Below, one piece after another: positions 58,168-64,000 of a DNA stretch of 64,000 bases. Location: the NCBI GenBank assembly GCA_963827595.1, contig CAWHBT010000001.1:372001-436000 (forward strand). The letters are read 5' to 3'. The notes below the pieces were generated by a model. The model did not search any database, was not told the origin of the DNA, and saw only the letters and a list, made by a program, of their open reading frames with translations. The stretch comes from DATEDA01 sp963827595. Its GTDB lineage: Bacteria > Pseudomonadota > Gammaproteobacteria > Burkholderiales > SG8-39. Both the position numbers and the translations under genes were made by a program. Within the stretch, counting starts at the first letter, position 1; each line of letters begins with the position of its first letter.

Positions 58168-60229
58168 ATGCGCAACCTCGCACGCTCGATCCCGATCGGC
58201 GTTGCGCTCTTCCTGGGGATGGCGACCGCGGACGCGGACCCGCCGGCGCGCGTCGGCCGGCTGAGCCTCGTCGAGGGCGAGGTGACCGTCGTCGATACGC
58301 GCGACGGCCAGTCGGAGCCGGCGACGCTCAACTGGCCGGTGACCGGCGGCATCGCGATCACGACCGCGCGCGGCGCCCGCGCCGAAGTGCGGGTCGGCTC
58401 GACCGCGGTGCGCTTCGGCGGCGCGACCGATCTCGAATTCGCGGAGCTCGACGACGAGGCGACCTTCCTTCGCCTCCGGGAGGGCACCGTCAACGTGCGC
58501 GTGCGCGACCGCGAGACGGCCGCGCGGCTCACGCTGGATACGCCCGAGGCGCGCGTGCTGCTGCTCGACGCCGGCCGCTACCGGGTCGACGCGAATCCTC
58601 GCGCCGGCACCGCCACGGTGACCACCTTCCAGGGCAGCGCGCAGATCACCGTAGGCGGCGCGACCGTGTCGGTCTCGTCCGGCAAGCGCGCCGAGATCGG
58701 GCGCCACGGCCAGCTCGAGATCGTCGGCGCATTCGCCGACGGCTTCGACGACTGGGCGCTCGCCCGCGACCGGGGCGACGACGTCGCGCGCAGCCCACGC
58801 TACGTCTCGCCCGAGATGACCGGTGCCGAGTCGCTCGACGAGCACGGCGACTGGCGCGCGAGCCCCGAGTACGGACCGGTGTGGTATCCGCGCGCGGTCC
58901 CGGTCGGCTGGGCGCCTTACCGCTGGGGCCGCTGGGCCTGGGTCGCCCCGTGGGGCTGGACGTGGGTCGACAACGCGCCGTGGGGCTTCGCGCCGTTTCA
59001 CTACGGGCGCTGGGCGCTCATCGGCGGCGCGTGGGCGTGGGCCCCGGGCGTGTGGGTGGCCCGGCCGGTGTTCGCGCCGGCGCTCGTCGGCTGGATCGGT
59101 TCCCCCGGCTGGAGTGTTTCGGTGTCGATCGGTGCGGTGCCGGCGGTGGGCTGGTTCCCGCTCGCCCCGCGGGAAGTGTTCTTCCCGGCCTTTCCCTGCA
59201 GCACCGTGTTCGTGCGCAACGTGAACATCACTCACGTGACGAACGTCGTCCACGCGCCGCGGCATTTCGCGCATCGCCACGTGGACCGTGCGGTCACCGT
59301 GGTTCCAGCGTCGGCCGTCACGCACGGCCAGCCCGTCGACCGCGCGCACATGCGCGTGCGGCACGAGGAACTCGCCGCCGGGGCGTCGAACGCGCCGCCG
59401 GAGACGGTGGCGGCCGCCTCGGCGAGGGTTCGATGGCCGAGCACGCGACGAAGAGCGCGGGCCGAGAAATCCGCAGGAAGTCGCCCGCCCCGCCCCGAAC
59501 CCGGTTACGCCAGCGACCGGCGTCGTCACGCCGCCGGGGGACCGCCGACCGATCGCCGATCGCTCGCTGCGCGAGGAGCGCGACCGCCGCGGCGAGCCGC
59601 CGCAAGGCCGGATGGAAACCCGCGGGATCGACCGACCCGTCGCGCCCACCGCGCCGGTGGCGCAGCCATCCCCCAATGTCGGACTGCCCCCGCGTCCGGC
59701 GGTCGACCGGCCCGTCGAGCGCGCGGCGCCGACCGCTCAGCCAGCGCCCAACGTTGCCGCCTCGCCGACGCCGCGCGCGCCCGAGCGCGCCGTGGACCAG
59801 CGCCCGCCGGTCGGCCGGTCCGCCCCGATGCGCGTCGCGGCCGGCGGGAGTGAGCGCCCGCGGCTCGCGGCCCGTCGATGAGCGCAGGCCGCGAGCCAGT
59901 CGTGACGAGCGCGGCCGTCGTGACCGCCGCGCCGGCTCGAGCGGCAGCCCGAGCCGTCCCGCATCGAGCGGCCGGTCGAGCGCGCGCGCCCGCCGGCGCC
60001 GGCGCCCCAGGCCGCAGTTCGGCCACCCGTCCAGGAGCTGCGCCGGGAGGCGCCGCCGATGCCGGCGCCCGTGGTCCGGGCCGCCCCGCCGAGCCCGCAG
60101 GTCGCAGCGCCGCAGCGCTCGTTCGCGGAGCCGGCGGCGTCCCGCGACGATCGCGGCCGCGGCGACGTGGGCGGCGGTGAGCGGCGCGGCGGGGAGTGGC
60201 GCGGCGAACGCCGCGGCCAACCGCGCTAG
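58168..60229 (+). CDS. FecR-domain / DUF6600-like exported protein with Pro-Arg-rich tail (frameshifted)
   Basis: About 680 residues after repair. A signal peptide (ARSIPIGVALFLGMATADAD) leads to a FecR-type beta domain (RVGRLSLVEGEVTVVDTRDG, LREGTVNVRVRDRETAARLT, VSVSSGKRAEIGRHGQLEIV). A Trp/Gly/Pro-rich DUF6600-type region then repeats GRWAWVAPWGWTWVDNAPWG, FAPFHYGRWALIGGAWAWAP. The rest is a Pro/Arg/Ala-rich tail in shifting frames after about 59440 (PVAPTAPVAQPSPNVGLPPR, then EAPPMPAPVVRAAPPSPQVA, ending GGERRGGEWRGERRGQPR at 60229). Two to four indels fall in the tail, where repeat-like GC sequence is hard to read. The likely role is a cell-envelope protein with an elongated low-complexity C-terminus. 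Confidence 0.78.
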
Positions 60230-60789
60230 AACAGGTGCACTGCGGTCGGCGCCAGGAAGCCGATCAGCGAGAATGCAACGCCGACGAGCCCGAACGCTCC
60301 GGCGATCCAGACGAGCGCCCCGACGCCGGTGATGATCTGCGCCGACGCGAGCACGATCGCGATCTGGACCGCGGCCGACGCGACTTCGAAGTGGTGGTAC
60401 GCCGCGAGCGAGCGGTCACGCTTCTCCTCGGCGGCCTTGGCGCGCGCGGCGAGCTCCTTGCGCCCCTCCTGCGTGTCCGGTTCCGAGTCATAGCGCGCCG
60501 CAGTCTTCTTCCACGTGTCGATCTGCTTGTCGTAGGCGGCGCGGGCCTCCCCAGTCGCGCCCGGGAGCGCCAGCTCCGCCGATTCGGCCGCGGTGCGCAC
60601 CTGCGTCATGCGGATGGTCTTTGCCTGGAAGAATGCCCACAGATTCGACGCCTCGATGTTCTGGCTGAGCGCGGTCGTCTGCGCGCTCTTGCCGAGCGTC
60701 TCCGAGAACGCGAGCACGAGCGCGAGCACCGCGATCAGCAGCGCGACCTTCTTGTTCGACGGATCGATGTGGCTTGCTGCTCCCGACAT
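60226..60789 (-). CDS. DUF4337 family membrane protein
   Basis: A 187-residue protein. MSGAASHIDPSNKKVALLIA and VLALVLAFSETLGKSAQTTA give helix 1; EASNLWAFFQAKTIRMT follows, then a charged coiled-coil-like region (GEARAAYDKQIDTWKKTAAR, KAAEEKRDRSLAAYHHFEVA). Two helices close it (AIVLASAQIITGVGALVWIA, FGLVGVAFSLIGFLAPTAVH). This is the DUF4337 layout, with function unknown. Its TAG stop shares the 60226-60229 CTAG with the TAG of the FecR-like gene on the other strand, so the two genes overlap by 4 bp tail to tail. Confidence 0.9.
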   Translation of the reverse strand: MSGAASHIDPSNKKVALLIAVLALVLAFSETLGKSAQTTALSQNIEASNLWAFFQAKTIRMTQVRTAAESAELALPGATGEARAAYDKQIDTWKKTAARYDSEPDTQEGRKELAARAKAAEEKRDRSLAAYHHFEVASAAVQIAIVLASAQIITGVGALVWIAGAFGLVGVAFSLIGFLAPTAVHLF

Positions 60790-60912
60790 GTCCTTTCCTC
60801 CCTGAGCGATGTGGGCCGTCATTGTCGGGGGCCGACACCGCGCGCGCAACCGCGCGCGGGCGGCGATTGGCGCGGTGGCCACGGGTCCGCTACGATGACG
60901 CGCCACTCCCCG

Positions 60913-61440
60913 ATGCCGATCAAATCGCTCATCCGCACGATCGCGCACCACCCCAAGCCGGGCGTGATGTTCCGCGACATCACGACGCTGCTCAAGGACG
61001 CCGCCGGCTTCAAGCTCACGATCGATCGGCTCGCGGCGCACTACCGCAGCCGGCCGCCGGACAAGGTGGCGGGCATCGAAGCGCGCGGGTTCATCATCGC
61101 CGCCCCGCTCGCCTTCGCGCTCGGTGTCGGCTTCGTCCCGTTGCGCAAGCGCGGCCGGCTTCCCGGGACCACGGTCGGCCACGACTACGAGCTCGAGTAC
61201 GGCACCGATCGGATCGAGATGCACGTCGATGCGATCGCCCCGGGCGAACGGGTGCTCGTCGCCGACGACCTGATCGCCACCGGCGGCACGGCCGAAGCCG
61301 CGATCCGGCTCATCGAGGGCGCCGGCGGGAGCGTCGCCGGATGCTGCTTCGTCATCGAGCTCCCGGAGCTCGGCGGCCGCAAGCGGCTCGAGGCGCTGGG
61401 CCACCCGGTCCTCGCCCTCTGCGCCTTCGAGGGGCACTGA
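60913..61440 (+). CDS. apt: Adenine phosphoribosyltransferase
   Basis: A 175-residue purine salvage enzyme that makes AMP from adenine and PRPP. MPIKSLIRTIAHHPKPGVMF RDITTLL is the family start. The PRPP-binding loop is ERVLVADDLIATGGTAEAA, with VLVADDLIATGGT as the 13-residue signature. GIEARGFIIAAPLAFALGVG and FVPLRKRGRLPGTTVGHDYE give the base and hood contacts. ATG 60913 gives the usual length; ATG 60895, in frame, would add six residues. It is read away from DUF4337, with 123 bp between starts. The 191 bp after it (61441-61631) hold no gene. Confidence 0.96.
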   Translation: MPIKSLIRTIAHHPKPGVMFRDITTLLKDAAGFKLTIDRLAAHYRSRPPDKVAGIEARGFIIAAPLAFALGVGFVPLRKRGRLPGTTVGHDYELEYGTDRIEMHVDAIAPGERVLVADDLIATGGTAEAAIRLIEGAGGSVAGCCFVIELPELGGRKRLEALGHPVLALCAFEGH

Positions 61441-61631
61441 CGAGCTGATTCAGCCGCCCGTCCGGGCGGCGCAACCTCGCCGTTACGTGGCAGCCGCGTC
61501 GGCGGATGCACACCGCGCGCGCCCGAAGTGCTCCAGATCACGCACCGCGAACGAAACATCCGGCGCCGCCGCGGCCGCGTAATCCGTGCGGGCGATCACG
61601 CCCTACCCCATCGCAATCACAGGAGAGAGAC

Positions 61632-62213
61632 ATGAAAGCTTCCGAAATCATCGTTCCCGCCCGACGCGCGTTTCTCGGCAAGGCCGGCGCGGCGACGCTC
61701 TCGGCCGCGGCGATCGCGCTGCTCGCCGGGCGCGACGCCCTCGCGCAAGGCAGCGCCGCCAGCATGGCGGACGTCGGCATCCTCAACGTCGCGCTCGGGC
61801 TCGAGCACGAGGCGATCAACGCCTACCAGCTCGGCGCGCAGTCGGGTCTGCTCACCAAGCCGGTGCTCGACGTGGCGGTGCTCTTCCAGGGCCACCACAA
61901 GGGTCATCGCGACGCGCTGATCGCGACGATCCGCAAGATCGGCGGCACGCCGGTCGCGGAGAAACCGATCGACGAGTACGCCAGGGCGCTGAACGCCGCG
62001 ACGCTCAAGTCGCAGGCCGACGTGCTGGAGCTGGCCGCGCGTCTCGAGCTCGGCGCGACCAACGCCTACCTCGGCGTGATCCCGGCGTTCAAGGATGCCG
62101 GCCTCGCCAAGGTCGCCGGCCGGCTCGCGGCCGACGAGACCATGCACTGGTCGATCCTGTCGAGCGCGCTCGGGAAACCGATGCCCATGGCAGCGTTGAC
62201 GTTCGGCGCCTGA
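61632..62213 (+). CDS. Tat-exported ferritin-like four-helix protein
   Basis: A 193-residue protein. A Tat-type leader, PARRAFLGKAGAATLSAAAI, runs to about residue 36 (DALAQG). The ferritin-like domain has helices ILNVALGLEHEAINAYQLGA, VAVLFQGHHKGHRDALIATI, SQADVLELAARLELGATNAY and VAGRLAADETMHWSILSSAL. Ex2H-like pairs (GLEHE, HHKGH, DETMH) are candidate di-iron ligands. AGGAGAGA precedes the ATG. It lies 41 bp before a cytochrome c gene, and an intervening hairpin is present. The two may be a periplasmic redox pair. Confidence 0.86.
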   Translation: MKASEIIVPARRAFLGKAGAATLSAAAIALLAGRDALAQGSAASMADVGILNVALGLEHEAINAYQLGAQSGLLTKPVLDVAVLFQGHHKGHRDALIATIRKIGGTPVAEKPIDEYARALNAATLKSQADVLELAARLELGATNAYLGVIPAFKDAGLAKVAGRLAADETMHWSILSSALGKPMPMAALTFGA

Positions 62214-62224
62214 AACGAACGACC

Positions 62225-62246
62225 GGGGCCGCGGCAACGCGGCCCC
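62225..62246 (+). other. Intercistronic hairpin with GCAA tetraloop
   Basis: GGGGCCGCG (62225-62233), loop GCAA, CGCGGCCCC (62238-62246) is a perfect 9-bp stem closed by a GNRA tetraloop, between the ferritin-like stop and the cytochrome ATG (62255). No T run follows, so it is better seen as an mRNA-stabilising or translation-modulating element than a terminator. Confidence 0.6.
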
Positions 62247-62254
62247 GCGACGCC

Positions 62255-62614
62255 ATGCGAAGCCTGACCGTCCTGCTGCTGTTCGCGGCGCTCGCCGGCG
62301 CGGCGCGAGCCGACGACCCCGGGCGCGGGAAGCAGCTCTACGAGAGCCGCTGCATCGGCTGCCATTCGATCGACGCGAACCGCGTCGGTCCCGCGCACCG
62401 CGGCGTGTTCGGCCGCAAGAGCGGCGCGGCGAAGGACTACGACTACTCGGTCGCGGTCCGCGACGCGAAGATCGTCTGGGATGCCCGGACGCTCGACCGC
62501 TGGCTCGCCGACCCGGAGCAACTGATCCCGGGCCAGCGGATGAACTACGCGGTGGCCGAGCCCGCCGACCGGGCCGATCTGATCGCCTACCTGCGGGAGC
62601 AGTCGCGCCGTTAG
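62255..62614 (+). CDS. Class I cytochrome c (single haem)
   Basis: A 119-residue exported cytochrome. The signal peptide is LTVLLLFAALAGAARADDPG. Haem attaches at CIGCH (RCIGCHSIDANRVGPAHRGV); the distal Met is in GQRMNYAVAEPADRADLIAY. The GxxLYESRC start and the short C-terminal LIAYLREQSRR match cytochrome c550/c-family carriers. It follows the ferritin-like gene through the GCAA hairpin and could carry its electrons. The ATG is only 8 nt after the hairpin stem, so the ribosome site may be hidden in it. It converges with the MaoC gene (51 bp). Confidence 0.92.
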   Translation: MRSLTVLLLFAALAGAARADDPGRGKQLYESRCIGCHSIDANRVGPAHRGVFGRKSGAAKDYDYSVAVRDAKIVWDARTLDRWLADPEQLIPGQRMNYAVAEPADRADLIAYLREQSRR

Positions 62615-62665
62615 CGGCCCGTCGCCCGCCGCCGCACCGCGTCGAATCCCCGCGCGGCCAGCCCC

Positions 62666-63187
62666 TCAGTAGTTCGCTTTGACCTCGAGCTCGTTGCCGC
62701 TGCGCTTCATGATCAGCATGGTGCGGATAAACTCGCACACCTTGACCCCGTTCTGGTTCAGGCCGACGGTCTTCACCGACACGAGGCCCGCGCCCGGGCG
62801 GCTCTTCGATTCGCGCTTGTCGAGCACCTCGGACTCCGCGTAGAGGGTGTCGCCCGCGAACAGGGGATGGGTCAGCTTGATGTCGGTCCAGCCGAGGTTC
62901 GCGATCGCCTTCTGGCTCACGTCGGTCACGCTCATGCCCACCATCAGCGCGACGGTGAGCGGGCTGCACACGATGCAGCGGCCGAACTCGCTATGCTTGG
63001 CGTACTCCTCGTCGAAGTGCAGCGGATGGGTATTCATCGTCAGCAGCGTGAACGAGATGTTGTCGTACTGCGTGATGGTGCGGCCGGGGCGATGCTGGTA
63101 GATGTCGCCGACCTGGAAATCCTCGAAGTAGCGGCCGAAGGTTTCCCGGTAGGTGCGCGCGCCGACCTGCTTGACCTCGCCTGACAT
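62666..63187 (-). CDS. MaoC family hotdog dehydratase
   Basis: A 173-residue R-specific enoyl-CoA hydratase-like protein. The conserved block is RETFGRYFEDFQVGDIYQHR then PGRTITQYDNISFTLLTMNT, HPLHFDEEYAKHSEFG with the Asp and His of the hydratase-2 motif. CIVCSPLTVALMVGMSVTDV and TDIKLTHPLFAGDTLYAESE complete the hotdog. Relatives include mesaconyl-CoA hydratase and itaconyl-CoA or methylaspartate pathway members; the substrate here is unknown. ATG 63187 is preceded by GGAG. The divergent GntR gene, 65 bp away, is the natural regulator. Confidence 0.92.
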   Translation of the reverse strand: MSGEVKQVGARTYRETFGRYFEDFQVGDIYQHRPGRTITQYDNISFTLLTMNTHPLHFDEEYAKHSEFGRCIVCSPLTVALMVGMSVTDVSQKAIANLGWTDIKLTHPLFAGDTLYAESEVLDKRESKSRPGAGLVSVKTVGLNQNGVKVCEFIRTMLIMKRSGNELEVKANY

Positions 63188-63252
63188 GGGGGCTCCTCCG
63201 CAGCGGAAAGACCAGCCGTGAATTGTACGGACAAAAGCAGCGACGTCCACCC

Positions 63253-64000
63253 ATGACCCGGCCGGCGCCGCGAAAAAAGCGCCGCGCCCCGGGCCCGCGC
63301 GCCCGCCGCCGCCGAGGCGGTGCCGCGCTACCTGCGGATCGCTCGCGACCTGCGACGGGCGATCGCCGGCGGGCGCTACCCCGTGGGCGCGCGGCTGCCG
63401 ACGGAGCACGCGCTGTGCCGACAGCTCGGCGTGTCGCGTTTCACGATCCGCGAGGCGATCCGCGTGCTCGCGAGCGCCGGGCTCGTGCGCCGCAAGCCGC
63501 GCGCGGGGACCGTCGTCGCCGCGCTGCCCGACGACGCGCGCTACACCCACGGCATCGGCTCCCTGCGCGACCTCGTCCAGTACGCGCAGAGCACGGTGCT
63601 CCATTACGTCTATGTCGGCCGCATCGGGCTGTCGAAGGCCCAGGCGCGCGCGATGTCGGCCGCGCCCGGCGAGGAATGGATCTATGCCCTCGCGCTGCGC
63701 CGCGAGCTCGCCGGCGGCAAGCCGTTCTGCGTGACGCGGCTGTACCTCAACCCGGCGCTGCGGGGCGTCGAGCGGGCCCTGCGCGGCGGCGCCCAGGGCC
63801 CGGTCTACGCGATCATCGAGCGCGACTTCGGTGTGCGCATCGACCGGGTCGAGCAGGTGATCACGGCAATCCTGCTCGACGACCAGGACGCGGCGAACCT
63901 GGGCGTGCCGGCCGGCACCCCGGGACTGGCGATCCGCCGCAGCTACTTCGACGAGCACGGGCGCCTGGTCGAGCTCGCGGACAACGTGCACCCCGCCGAC
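63253..64000 (+). CDS. GntR-family transcriptional regulator with UTRA domain (incomplete at the window edge)
   Basis: About 230 residues are visible. The winged helix is VPRYLRIARDLRRAIAGGRY and LPTEHALCRQLGVSRFTIRE, then AIRVLASAGLVRRKPRAGTV. The UTRA ligand domain follows (YTHGIGSLRDLVQYAQSTVL, GEEWIYALALRRELAGGKPF, YAIIERDFGVRIDRVEQVIT). The window ends before the stop. The ATG at 63253 is in a different frame from the conserved part, so either a slip in the GC-rich 63270-63310 stretch (which has an A6 run) or a later start such as GTG 63320 is needed. It is divergent from maoC and probably regulates it. Confidence 0.84.
   Translation, partial: MTRPAPRKKRRAPGPRARRRRGGAALPADRSRPATGDRRRALPRGRAAADGARAVPTARRVAFHDPRGDPRARERRARAPQAARGDRRRRAARRRALHPRHRLPARPRPVRAEHGAPLRLCRPHRAVEGPGARDVGRARRGMDLCPRAAPRARRRQAVLRDAAVPQPGAAGRRAGPARRRPGPGLRDHRARLRCAHRPGRAGDHGNPARRPGRGEPGRAGRHPGTGDPPQLLRRARAPGRARGQRAPRR

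Noticed and set aside
59878..60180. A 100-codon Ala/Gly/Arg-rich plus-strand frame
   Set aside because: It lies inside the FecR-like tail, whose real frame (ending GERRGQPR) covers the same bases; the composition is that of a shadow.
1..64000. CRISPR arrays, tRNA or rRNA genes, IS elements, phage integration sites
   Set aside because: No regularly spaced repeats, cloverleaf patterns, transposase-like proteins or flanking terminal repeats were found on reading both strands.

Overview
The window reads as a high-GC (about 70 percent by eye) chromosome segment of a betaproteobacterium, most likely Burkholderiales-like. The reasons are the many Bug/TctC receptors and tripartite (TctAB, TRAP) carriers, family markers common in that group (DUF1840, DUF2917, NnrU, DUF4337), and dense aromatic-catabolism gene content. 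I see no rRNA, tRNA, CRISPR, IS element or prophage block. The sequence has many single-base frame breaks (over 30 by my count). They cluster at 14.3-17.5 kb and 55.7-60.2 kb, and the protein family continues in another frame on the far side of each. I therefore treat most as sequencing or assembly indels, although real gene decay cannot be excluded.

Layout. 1-6.2 kb: a TRAP carrier, a lipoprotein, a 4,5-dihydroxyphthalate decarboxylase-like protein, LigJ, a LigB-type extradiol dioxygenase and a stand-alone MetE C-domain protein. This looks like protocatechuate/gallate meta-cleavage catabolism. 6.2-13.2 kb: a radical SAM protein with a LexA-like promoter, an FAD oxidase, DUF1015, DUF1840, a VOC plus HpaB-like flavoprotein pair, and NnrU. 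13.2-17.5 kb: a broken ABC importer (binding protein, two permeases, ATPase) with a truncated metallophosphoesterase. 17.5-21.4 kb (minus strand): an Ap4A-phosphorylase-like protein and TctCBA. 21.5-28.0 kb: an overlapping operon of aspartate dehydrogenase-like, GMC oxidoreductase, Bug receptor, a second MetE C-domain protein and TRAP DctQ-DctM without DctP. 28-36.8 kb: pirin, a TPR protein, aminopeptidase N, an NHL propeller, a MoaD-like carrier with a BNR propeller, and a HAD phosphatase. 36.9-39.5 kb: a DUF1800/DUF1501 pair.

39.5-43.9 kb: a thioesterase, several tiny genes (DUF2917, tautomerase, VOC), an alpha/beta hydrolase and a TetR regulator with a palindromic operator. 43.9-48.4 kb: a Cys-rich miniprotein, then a catabolic run of FAD monooxygenase, ornithine-cyclodeaminase-like protein, thioesterase and Rieske oxygenase alpha subunit. 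48.1-55.1 kb: an EamA exporter, a degenerate GAF-GGDEF protein, a RecE-like nuclease, HtpX, a GST, a haloacid dehalogenase and a CaiB CoA-transferase. 55.3-60.2 kb: an isoquinoline-1-oxidoreductase-like molybdenum hydroxylase (heavily broken) closed by a strong terminator, then a FecR-like surface protein. 60.2-64 kb: DUF4337, Apt, a ferritin-like plus cytochrome c pair, a MaoC hydratase and the start of a GntR regulator.

Taken together this is accessory catabolic DNA. Separate uptake systems (TRAP, Tct, ABC) sit beside oxidoreductases, ring-cleavage enzymes and CoA-ester enzymes. The least conventional arrangements are the Bug-receptor/TRAP operon without DctP, the two solitary MetE C-domain proteins in catabolic operons, and the LexA-like leaderless promoter at 7.3 kb.
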